Assembly: GCA_016206875.1 (NCBI GenBank)
Contig: JACQQR010000146.1
Coordinates: 1-8,107, forward strand
Direction: 5' to 3'
From: Candidatus Omnitrophota bacterium
Lineage (GTDB): Bacteria > Omnitrophota > Omnitrophia > Omnitrophales > JACROU01
Length of the DNA stretch: 8,107 nucleotides
The notes beneath the pieces are model-generated. The model did no database searches, was not told the origin of the DNA, and saw only the letters and a list, made by a program, of their open reading frames with translations. A program made the translations under genes and the position numbers. Below, piece by piece: positions 1 to 5,392 of the stretch (positions are counted from its first letter, which is position 1; each line of letters opens with the position of its first letter).

Positions 1-9
1 CCTTAATGT

Positions 10-96
10 TGTCACCCCCGCGAAAGCGGGGGTCCAGCGACTTTGCCTTTGGCGTAATGAAAAAGTCACTGGATTCCCGCTTTCGCGGGAATGACA
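10..96. repeat. Palindromic repeat of two inverted hairpins with TGTCA/TGACA ends
   Basis: Two inverted arms lie 5' of the first gene. The left arm folds as ACCCCCGC-GAAA-GCGGGGGT (14-33) and the right as ATTCCCGC-TTTC-GCGGGAAT (73-92). Each is a perfect 8-bp stem with a 4-base loop. The arms are also near-complementary to each other, so the whole element can fold back, with ends TGTCA (10-14) and TGACA (92-96). The CCC/GGG and TTC/GAA differences between arms are compensated inside each arm, so pairing is kept. This looks like a dispersed REP- or MITE-like element. The right arm also fits the Neisseria dRS3 pattern ATTCCC-N8-GGGAAT, though I do not infer a shared origin. Copy number in the genome cannot be seen here. 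Confidence 0.8.
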
Positions 97-189
97 AATA
101 ATCACCAGATCCCTCATAGTATAAGCCGTTAGGTCATTTTGCAAAGATTCAGTTGTTACCTATATTGGCCCTCGTGGCGGAGCTTATTG

Positions 190-1155
190 ATGTTTTATCG
201 CACTCTTGGCCGCACCGGACTTCGGGTATCGGAAGTGGGGTTTGGGTCTTGGGCGATTGGCGGCACTAGTTATGGCGCTACTTCAGACTCGGAATCGCTT
301 GCGGCGCTTCAAACCGCGTTTGAGCACGGGGTCAATTTTTTTGACACAGCCGATATTTACGGTATGGGCAAAAGCGAAGAATTGATCGCAAAACTCATCA
401 AGGGCCGCAGGCCGGAATTTGTTGTGGCCACCAAAGGCGGTTGGGATTATTCCGCCGGTGCTGGCAAGCAAAATTATGATCCCTCTTATATCCGTACTGC
501 CATCGAGGCCAGCCTCCGGCGGCTTGGCACCGATTACATCGACCTGTATCAGCTTCACAATCCGCCCGATGACTTACTCGAAAATCAAAATTATAAGCCG
601 CTCATTGGCATGCTTCGCGCAGAGCAGCAAAAAGGTAAAATCCGCTTTATCGGCATTTCTATTTATGCGGCCAGGCAAGGCATCCGGTGGATAGAAACTG
701 AAGAGCCGGACGTGATTCAGTGCATTTACAATTTGATTGACCAGCGTGTGGAAAAAGAATTTCTGCCCTTGGCCCGCGAAAAAAATACCGGTGTGATTGT
801 CCGGGAGCCTCTTCAGTGCGGGCTTCTGAGCGGGAAATATAATGCGCTCAGCGCATTTCCAAAAAATGATCATAGACGGCGCTGGACCCGGGAGAAAATC
901 GCGCTTGACCTTAAAAAAGCGGCACTATTTAAAGAAGCATTTACCGATTTCGCCCAAAATCCGATATACTTCTCATTAGCTTTTATTCTGTCGCACCCGG
1001 CCGTCTCTACCGTGATCCCGGGCGCTAAAACAGTTTCTCAGGTGCTTAAAAATATTTCGGCCGTAGAACCCAAAGTGAGTCCCGACTTTTTTGAGGGGGC
1101 CCGAAAGTTGTATCAGGAAGAAGAAATTTTTAAAACAGGCTTTTACCGGGAATAA
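190..1155 (+). CDS. Aldo/keto reductase family oxidoreductase
   Basis: This is a probable cytoplasmic NAD(P)H-dependent reductase of aldehydes or ketones, with a TIM-barrel fold. Counting from the ATG at 190 (321 residues), the family's catalytic tetrad is complete: Asp52 (FFDTAD), Tyr57 (IYG), Lys82 (VATKGG) and His123 (LYQLHNP). The C-terminal IPGAKTVSQVLKN segment matches the family's cofactor-phosphate-binding region. The ATG at 190 is preferred over an in-frame TTG at 139. It gives the usual family N-terminus (MFYRTLGRTGLRVSEVGFG) and has GGCGGAG 7 bases upstream. The extra 17 residues from the TTG look unrelated to the family. The next gene starts 25 bases after the stop, so the two may be co-transcribed. 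The physiological substrate cannot be predicted, because members of this family are annotated with many different activities. Confidence 0.93.
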   Translation: MFYRTLGRTGLRVSEVGFGSWAIGGTSYGATSDSESLAALQTAFEHGVNFFDTADIYGMGKSEELIAKLIKGRRPEFVVATKGGWDYSAGAGKQNYDPSYIRTAIEASLRRLGTDYIDLYQLHNPPDDLLENQNYKPLIGMLRAEQQKGKIRFIGISIYAARQGIRWIETEEPDVIQCIYNLIDQRVEKEFLPLAREKNTGVIVREPLQCGLLSGKYNALSAFPKNDHRRRWTREKIALDLKKAALFKEAFTDFAQNPIYFSLAFILSHPAVSTVIPGAKTVSQVLKNISAVEPKVSPDFFEGARKLYQEEEIFKTGFYRE

Positions 1156-1180
1156 CCAAGTGGAACAAGGAGGAAGCGCC

Positions 1181-1501
1181 ATGAATCAACGATTGCTAGG
1201 AAGCATAATGGTTCTATTCGTTTTCATATTTGGATTATCCGGAATTTCCCTTGCGGGCAAGCCCGCTGCTCCGGTGCCGGAAGCGGCGCCGGCTGCCAAG
1301 CAAGTGGCTGTGGATACCAATGGCGACGGGAAACCGGATCGGTGGGAATACTACGAATCTGCCGAACTCGTGCGTATTGAGGCGGATACGAACTCCGACG
1401 GGAAAATAGATGAGCTGGCAAAAGTGGAAAAAGGCAAGATTGTCTCAGCCGAAAAAGATTCAAATTATGACGGAAAAATAGATAGGTGGATGCAGTATTA
1501 A
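1181..1501 (+). CDS. Small secreted protein with three DxNxDGxxD calcium-loop-like repeats
   Basis: This is a 106-residue protein with no name I recognise. Residues 1-25 form a signal peptide: Asn-Gln-Arg, then a long hydrophobic core, then SLA before Gly26. No lipobox cysteine follows, so the mature protein is probably periplasmic or secreted. A short Ala/Pro-rich stretch (about 28-39) leads into three copies of a DxNxDGxxD loop: DTNGDGKPD at 45, DTNSDGKID at 69 and DSNYDGKID at 93. The spacing is exactly 24 residues, and two copies continue with RW. Such loops resemble the Ca2+-binding loops of EF-hand, dockerin or thrombospondin-type-3 repeats, so calcium binding is a fair inference but is unproven. 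The start is set by AAGGAGG (1167-1173), 7 bases before the ATG. The gene follows the aldo/keto reductase by 25 bases. Confidence 0.88.
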   Translation: MNQRLLGSIMVLFVFIFGLSGISLAGKPAAPVPEAAPAAKQVAVDTNGDGKPDRWEYYESAELVRIEADTNSDGKIDELAKVEKGKIVSAEKDSNYDGKIDRWMQY

Positions 1502-1540
1502 TTCTTGAAAAAGGGCATAAAATCCAGCATAATCCCGTCT

Positions 1541-1601
1541 TGTTATTCCGCTTTTCCGCCGAAGGACGGACCCGCCTTTGGCAGGCGCGGCGATGACAGT
1601 A
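1541..1601. repeat. Nested palindromic repeat in the gap before the ferredoxin gene
   Basis: The 157-base gap between the small secreted protein and the ferredoxin holds an imperfect inverted repeat. The outer arms are TGTTATTCCGC and GCGGCGATGACA, which recall the TGTCATTCC-type ends of the other elements in this window. Between them, 1555-1585 reads TCCGCCGAAGGACGGA followed by CCCGCCTTTGGCAGG. This is a degenerate, inverted version of the 30-bp double palindrome inside moeB (2516-2545), with one extra base in each half. There is no T-tract, so I do not call it a terminator. The remainder of the gap shows nothing else I can support except the ferredoxin ribosome-binding site. Confidence 0.65.
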
Positions 1602-1658
1602 ACCACCTTGAACACTTACGTTCTTCACTAATTATTTCTCCAGGAGGATTTCGATTCT

Positions 1659-1889
1659 ATGGCTACACTTGCAAACAAAGTTGCCGAGTCTGTTACCGGT
1701 AAGTTCTTCGTTGATTCTCAATGCATTGACTGTGACTTGTGCCGTCAAACTGCGCCCGACAACTTCGATCGTTCCGACAACGGCTATTCTTTTGTAAAAA
1801 AGCAGCCGGCCACTCCGGAAGAAGAAGTTCTTTGCGAACAAGCAAAAGCTGAATGTCCGGTGGAAGCTATCGGCAACGACGGTCAATAA
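1659..1889 (+). CDS. Single-cluster [4Fe-4S] ferredoxin
   Basis: This 76-residue acidic protein is a small soluble electron carrier. The cluster ligands fit the single-cluster pattern: Cys22, Cys25 and Cys28 in SQCIDCDLC, and Cys66 in the motif AECPVEAI. Only one C-x2-C-x2-C motif is present, so it is not a two-cluster clostridial type. Cys59 is an extra cysteine. In related single-[4Fe-4S] ferredoxins a spare cysteine can form a disulfide or be a leftover ligand, and I cannot tell which applies here. The start has AGGAGG (1642-1647) 11 bases upstream. A terminator-like hairpin follows the gene, so it may form its own transcription unit. No redox partner gene is adjacent, so the pathway served is unknown. 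Confidence 0.93.
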   Translation: MATLANKVAESVTGKFFVDSQCIDCDLCRQTAPDNFDRSDNGYSFVKKQPATPEEEVLCEQAKAECPVEAIGNDGQ

Positions 1890-1913
1890 TCTGTCTTGAT
1901 TCAGTTGGGAAGG

Positions 1914-1927
1914 CCCGCCAAAGCGGG
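1914..1927. repeat. Short hairpin CCCGC-CAAA-GCGGG
   Basis: A 5-bp stem (CCCGC 1914-1918, GCGGG 1923-1927) with a 4-base loop lies 24 bases after the ferredoxin stop. It has no T-tract, so it is not a terminator by itself. It may stabilise the 3' end of the ferredoxin mRNA or be a fragment of a dispersed repeat. Confidence 0.4.
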
Positions 1928-1940
1928 TGATTGACTCAAG

Positions 1941-1972
1941 GGGCGGGCGTTTAGCCCGCCCGCATTGTTTTT
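1941..1972 (+). terminator. Rho-independent terminator-like hairpin after the ferredoxin gene
   Basis: GGGCGGGC (1941-1948), loop GTTTA and GCCCGCCC (1954-1961) form a perfect 8-bp GC-rich stem. It is followed by GCA and the T-rich run TTGTTTTT (1965-1972). This is a good intrinsic terminator layout for the ferredoxin transcript. The T-run directly abuts the Shine-Dalgarno sequence of the next gene (AGGAGA, 1973-1978). A separate promoter for that gene cannot fit between them, so it must be read through, use an upstream promoter, or be attenuated here. Confidence 0.65.
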
Positions 1973-1984
1973 AGGAGAAACTGC

Positions 1985-3226
1985 ATGTCTTTTTCGTCCA
2001 CACCGCCGTCCTCTTGTCAAACCCAACTGGAGCTTACGCCCGAACAACTTACGCGCTACAGCCGTCATCTGATCTTGCCGGAAATCGGCATGGAGGGCCA
2101 AAAAAAGTTGCTTCGCGCCAAAGTGCTGATTATCGGGGCCGGCGGGCTGGGCTCGCCCTTGGCGCTGTATTTATCCGCGGCCGGAGTGGGCACGCTGGGT
2201 TTAGTGGATTTTGACAACGTGGATTTATCCAATCTCCAGCGCCAGATTTTGCACACGCAAGATGAAATCGGAAAACCCAAACTGGATTCCGCCGAACGGC
2301 GCATCAAGGGCATGAATCCGGATACGCGCGTCATTAAGTTTCCCACGAAAATCAGCTCGGAAAATGCGTTTGACATTATCCGCAATTTCGACATGGTGAT
2401 TGATGGAACAGATAATTTTCCCACGCGCTATTTAGTCAATGACGCTTGTTATCTCCTGGGGAAAACCAATATTTACGGTTCGATTTTTCGTTTTGACGGG
2501 CAAGCCACCGTGTTTTCCGCCAGAGGCGGATCCGCCTTCGGCGGACAGCTTCCCGAAGGCCCTTGTTACCGCTGTCTGTACCCCGAACCGCCTCCTCCCG
2601 GCATGGTGCCCAGCTGCGCAGAAGGCGGGGTACTCGGAATTTTACCGGGCATCATCGGCGTGATTCAAGCCACAGAAGCCGTGAAAATTATTACCGGCCA
2701 GGGTGCATCCCTTGTGGGAAGACTGCTCATTTATGACGCGCTTCAAATGACATTCCGCCAATTAAAATTGAGGCGCGACCCGGCCTGTCCGCTTTGCGGA
2801 GTCAATCCCAGTATCAAGCAACTGATTGATTATCAGGAATTTTGTGGGCTCACAAAACCGTCGTCGGTCGTCGGTCGTGAGCCGTCAAATGCCAAGGAGG
2901 TATTGCCTGTGATTTCAGCTAAAGAATTAAAAGAGAAAATGGATCGCAAAGACAAATTTCTGTTGGTCGATGTGCGTGAGGTGTTTGAATACAACATCGC
3001 TAAAATTCCGGGTTCTGTGCTCATCCCGCTGGGCGAACTGCCGAACCGTTTCGAAGAACTCCGCGCGCATGAACATGAGGAAATCGTGGTGCACTGCCGC
3101 TCCGGCGGACGCAGTCAGCGCGCCATTGATTTTCTCGCGACCCAAGGTTTCTCCGGACTTCGAAATCTCACCGGAGGTATCACGGCTTGGTCGGATGATG
3201 TGGATCCGTCCGTGCCGAAATATTAG
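1985..3226 (+). CDS. moeB: MoeB/ThiF-type adenylyltransferase fused to a rhodanese domain (MoeZ/MoeBR-like)
   Basis: This 413-residue cytoplasmic protein has two domains. Residues about 8-285 form an E1-like enzyme that adenylates the C-terminal Gly-Gly of a MoaD/ThiS-type sulfur carrier. Visible are the nucleotide loop GAGGLGSP (51-58), Arg86 in SNLQRQ, Lys99, catalytic-type Asp143 in DGTDNFPTR, and zinc ligands C194-YR-C197 and C268-PL-C271. Residues about 309-413 form a rhodanese domain with active-site Cys371 in CRSGGRS. The ending DPSVPKY resembles that of MoeZ-type fusions. The start is supported by AGGAGA 6 bases upstream of the ATG. Residues 178-187 come from an inserted 30-bp palindrome, and the linker (292-300) from a heptamer repeat. 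No moaD or thiS lies in the window, so the partner (molybdopterin, thiamine or other sulfur transfer) is open. Confidence 0.92.
   Translation: MSFSSTPPSSCQTQLELTPEQLTRYSRHLILPEIGMEGQKKLLRAKVLIIGAGGLGSPLALYLSAAGVGTLGLVDFDNVDLSNLQRQILHTQDEIGKPKLDSAERRIKGMNPDTRVIKFPTKISSENAFDIIRNFDMVIDGTDNFPTRYLVNDACYLLGKTNIYGSIFRFDGQATVFSARGGSAFGGQLPEGPCYRCLYPEPPPPGMVPSCAEGGVLGILPGIIGVIQATEAVKIITGQGASLVGRLLIYDALQMTFRQLKLRRDPACPLCGVNPSIKQLIDYQEFCGLTKPSSVVGREPSNAKEVLPVISAKELKEKMDRKDKFLLVDVREVFEYNIAKIPGSVLIPLGELPNRFEELRAHEHEEIVVHCRSGGRSQRAIDFLATQGFSGLRNLTGGITAWSDDVDPSVPKY
2516..2545. repeat. 30-bp double palindrome inserted in frame in moeB
   Basis: Two perfect 15-base hairpins lie head to tail: TCCGCC-AGA-GGCGGA (2516-2530) and TCCGCC-TTC-GGCGGA (2531-2545), with GGATCC at the junction. 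The block starts exactly on a codon boundary and adds ten residues, SARGGSAFGG (178-187), just before the zinc-binding CYRC. Without it the text reads VFQLPEGPCYRC, close in length to E. coli MoeB as I recall it. The element has no stop codon in any of six frames. A degenerate copy lies at 1555-1585. Confidence 0.8.
2860..2880. repeat. Heptamer tandem repeat in the moeB inter-domain linker
   Basis: GTCGTCG occurs twice in tandem (2860-2866, 2867-2873), followed by a third copy, GTCGTGA, with two mismatches. It encodes part of the linker (residues 292-299, PSSVVGRE) between the adenylyltransferase and rhodanese domains. This could be simple slippage in a tolerant linker or a fragment of a dispersed repeat. 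Confidence 0.55.
2894..2911 (+). promoter_or_regulatory. Possible internal ribosome-binding site and GTG start for the rhodanese domain
   Basis: AAGGAGG (2894-2900), a full-strength Shine-Dalgarno match, lies 8 bases before an in-frame GTG (2909-2911, Val309). That codon sits at the first residue of the rhodanese domain. Initiation here would give a free rhodanese of about 105 residues alongside the fused protein. It may instead be a relic of a once separate rhodanese gene, or chance coding sequence (Lys-Glu-Val). Only expression data could decide. Confidence 0.35.
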
Positions 3227-3241
3227 GAGACAGAGGCAACA

Positions 3242-3324
3242 GTGACTGTCACCTCTGGTGACTGTCACTTTCTCTTTAAAGACTAAAGAAAGACTAAAGT
3301 GACAGTCACTAAAGTGACAGTCAC
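3242..3324. repeat. Array of four GTGACTGTCAC palindromes upstream of fabF
   Basis: Two copies of GTGACTGTCAC (3242-3252, 3258-3268) are followed by two copies of its reverse complement GTGACAGTCAC (3299-3309, 3314-3324). Each is itself palindromic around the centre base. The inner pair extends to a perfect 14-bp stem, GTGACTGTCACTTT (3258-3271) with AAAGTGACAGTCAC (3296-3309). Between them, AAAGACTAAAG is repeated in exact tandem (3278-3288, 3289-3299). A competing local hairpin, GTCACC-TCT-GGTGAC, lies at 3248-3262. The array fills most of the 109-base gap before fabF. It could be a dispersed REP-type element or an operator cluster. Confidence 0.8.
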
Positions 3325-3335
3325 TTCCTAAAATT

Positions 3336-4574
3336 ATGAAACGTCGCGTAGTCATTACAGGGCTGGGCGTGATTGCAGCCAACGGAATCGGAAAAGAAGC
3401 CTTTCGCAGCGCCATCCGAGAAGGCCGTTCCGGCATTTCTGCCATTGAGCGCTTTGACGCGTCTCCTTTTCCCACGAAAATAGCCGGCGAAGTAAAAAAC
3501 TTTCGCCCGGAAGAGTGGATCCTTAAAAAAAATGTGAAGCGCATGGACCGCACTTCACATTTTGCCATTGCCGCCGCCAAAATGGCGGTCGAGGATGCCA
3601 AGATTGAATTGGCGAATGGCTACGCTGGCCGCACCGGCGTTATTATCGGCACTTCTATGAGCGGTATCGGATATTTGCTGGATCAGCATGCAGTGTTTCT
3701 CGATTCCGGCCCTATGCGCATCAGCCCCTTCACCGCCCTGGCTTCGTTTCCCGACGCCTGCACCAGCCAAGTTTCTATCGCCTTAGGGCTCAAAGGCCCA
3801 AGTTTCTCTCTTTCTACCGCTTGTTCCTCAGCCTCCGATGCAGTGGGTTATGCTTGCGAAGCCATTCAGGGCGGAAAATTAGATTTTATTTTAATGGGTG
3901 GTGCGGAGGCAACGCTGTATGCGCCGATTTTTGCTTCTTTCTGCGTGGCGCGTGCCATGTCAACACGCAACGCGGAGCCGGAGCGCGCCTCGCGTCCTTT
4001 CAATCTGGATCGCGACGGGTTTGTGCTGGGCGAGGGCGCGGGAATTTTTGTTCTGGAGGAATATATACATGCTAAAAACCGCGGCGCGCATATCTATGCC
4101 GAAGTGCTGGGCCACGGCATGACATGCGATGCGTATCATATGACCGCCCCCGACCCCTCCGGGGAAGAGGCCTCGCGCGCGATGCGCCTGGCGCTTGAGC
4201 ACGCGGGCATTGCGCCTCAGGACGTGGATTACATCAATGCACACGGCACCTCCACGCCGCTGAATGACAAAACGGAAACGATGGTGATCAAAAAAGTATT
4301 TGGCGCGCATGCGTATAAAGTGCCGATTAGCTCCACCAAATCGATGATTGGGCATTTGATCGGTGCCGCGGGCTCTGTGGAGCTTGTGGCTACGCTCCTG
4401 GCTATGGACGATCAAATTCTTCCGCCCACCATCAATTATGAAGTGCCGGATCCGGAATGCGATTTGGATTATGTGCCGAATAAGGCCCGCCCGGCGAAAA
4501 TCAAAATCGCCATGAAAAACTCATTTGGTTTCGGCGGGAAAAATTCCATTCTCATTGTAAGAAAGATAGACTGA
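3336..4574 (+). CDS. fabF: Beta-ketoacyl-ACP synthase II (KAS II)
   Basis: FabF carries out the chain-extending Claisen condensation of acyl-ACP with malonyl-ACP in type II fatty acid synthesis, in the cytoplasm. The 412-residue length fits the family. The Cys-His-His triad is intact at the same numbers as in E. coli FabF: Cys163 (STACSSA), His303 (NAHGTSTPLND) and His340 (KSMIGHLIGA), with the conserved Lys335. The glycine-rich NSFGFGGKN loop is near the C-terminus. The N-terminus MKRRVVITGLGVI is typical, which supports the ATG at 3336, although I see no Shine-Dalgarno sequence; the upstream bases belong to a palindrome array. The stop codon overlaps the lpxA start (TGATG), implying translational coupling and one mRNA. 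acpP and fabZ, common neighbours elsewhere, are absent from the window. The condensing role is confident; the preferred chain length is not visible. Confidence 0.96.
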   Translation: MKRRVVITGLGVIAANGIGKEAFRSAIREGRSGISAIERFDASPFPTKIAGEVKNFRPEEWILKKNVKRMDRTSHFAIAAAKMAVEDAKIELANGYAGRTGVIIGTSMSGIGYLLDQHAVFLDSGPMRISPFTALASFPDACTSQVSIALGLKGPSFSLSTACSSASDAVGYACEAIQGGKLDFILMGGAEATLYAPIFASFCVARAMSTRNAEPERASRPFNLDRDGFVLGEGAGIFVLEEYIHAKNRGAHIYAEVLGHGMTCDAYHMTAPDPSGEEASRAMRLALEHAGIAPQDVDYINAHGTSTPLNDKTETMVIKKVFGAHAYKVPISSTKSMIGHLIGAAGSVELVATLLAMDDQILPPTINYEVPDPECDLDYVPNKARPAKIKIAMKNSFGFGGKNSILIVRKID

Positions 4575-5392
4575 TGTCAACCATTCACCCTTCAGCCATG
4601 ATTCATCCCCGGGCTGTGCTCGGCCAAAATAATGAAATCGGCCCACATGTCATCATTGAAGAACAGGTGACGATCGGCAACGACAATCGGATTTTGCAAG
4701 GGGCCTATATCGCCCGCGGCACAACCTTGGGGGACCATAACCAGATTCACATGCATGCCGTGGTGGGGCATGAGCCGCAGGACGTGGCCTATCACGGCGA
4801 AACATCGTTTACGCAAATCGGCAGTCATAACGTGATTCGTGAATTTGTCACCATTCACCGCGGCACAAAAGAAGGTTCGGTAACCGTCATTGGGGATCAC
4901 AATTTTTTCATGGCTTATGCGCACATCGCACACAATTGCAACGTGGGGAGTCACGTGATTTTGGTGAACAATGCCTCGCTCACCGGTTATTGCGAAGTGG
5001 AAGACAGCGCGTTTCTCTCCGGATTTGTGGGCCTGCATCAATTCACAAAAATCGGCCGCTTCGCCATGATCTCCGCGCTTTCAGCCGTCAATAAAGATGT
5101 GCCGCCTTACATGATGTGCGGGGGACGGCCGGCTGTAGTGCAGGGCCTGAATGTGGTGGGTTTGCGGCGCGGAGGCTTTACACCGGAAGAACGCGATGAG
5201 ATCAAGCGCGCCTACAAAGTTCTCTACCGTTCTCATTTGAACGTGAGCCAGGCCTTGGAAGCGCTGGAACGGGATTTCCATTCACCCGCCGTGGCCCGCT
5301 TGAGCGCTTTTGTGAAGTCTTCGGAGCGCGGCATTGCCAGCGCGCAGGGCGAAGAAGAAGAAACGCTGCTTTCAAGAAAAAGTAGCTGTTAG
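4574..5392 (+). CDS. lpxA: UDP-N-acetylglucosamine acyltransferase (LpxA)
   Basis: LpxA transfers a 3-hydroxyacyl chain from ACP to the 3-position of UDP-GlcNAc, the first step of lipid A synthesis, in the cytoplasm as a trimer. The 272 residues form a left-handed beta-helix of hexapeptide repeats (about 1-190, from IHPSAMIHPRA) and a C-terminal helical part starting at FTPEERDEIKRAY. The catalytic His is His120 in AHIAHNC (E. coli His125), with His117 alongside. His155-Gln156 in LHQF match E. coli His160-Gln161. Two differences stand out, from my recollection of the E. coli protein: Tyr139 in place of His144, and Ala168 in place of Gly173, the acyl-chain ruler position. The ATG shares its A with the fabF stop. 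The last codons and the stop lie in an inverted repeat. lpxD, fabZ and lpxB, usual partners, are not nearby. Confidence 0.95.
   Translation: MSTIHPSAMIHPRAVLGQNNEIGPHVIIEEQVTIGNDNRILQGAYIARGTTLGDHNQIHMHAVVGHEPQDVAYHGETSFTQIGSHNVIREFVTIHRGTKEGSVTVIGDHNFFMAYAHIAHNCNVGSHVILVNNASLTGYCEVEDSAFLSGFVGLHQFTKIGRFAMISALSAVNKDVPPYMMCGGRPAVVQGLNVVGLRRGGFTPEERDEIKRAYKVLYRSHLNVSQALEALERDFHSPAVARLSAFVKSSERGIASAQGEEEETLLSRKSSC

Noticed and set aside
1..100. CRISPR array or attachment site at the left edge
   Set aside because: There are only two arms in inverted orientation, with no regularly spaced direct repeats and no integrase gene.
139..189. In-frame TTG start 17 codons upstream in the aldo/keto reductase
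   Set aside because: The added residues do not look like the family N-terminus, and the ATG at 190 has a better-placed ribosome site.
1541..1601. Intrinsic terminator for the small secreted protein gene
   Set aside because: The palindrome is imperfect and no T-tract follows it on either strand.
1608..1636. Sigma-70-like promoter before the ferredoxin gene (TTGAAC plus an AT-rich stretch)
   Set aside because: The -35 match is only partial and no convincing -10 lies at the right distance.
1985..3226. Defence-type or ubiquitin-like conjugation operon around the E1-like protein
   Set aside because: No E2-like, JAB-protease or small carrier gene is adjacent. The domain order and ending fit the ordinary MoeZ/MoeBR sulfur-transfer family.
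2927..3601. A 224-residue open frame on the - strand across the moeB end, the repeat array and the fabF start
   Set aside because: It is antisense to two well-supported genes. Its middle is just the translated GTGACAGTCAC repeats (SDCHFSDCHF), and it resembles no family.
3960..4415. Open frames of about 150 residues antisense to fabF and lpxA
   Set aside because: They are shadows of strongly coding + strand genes, with no family signature or ribosome site.
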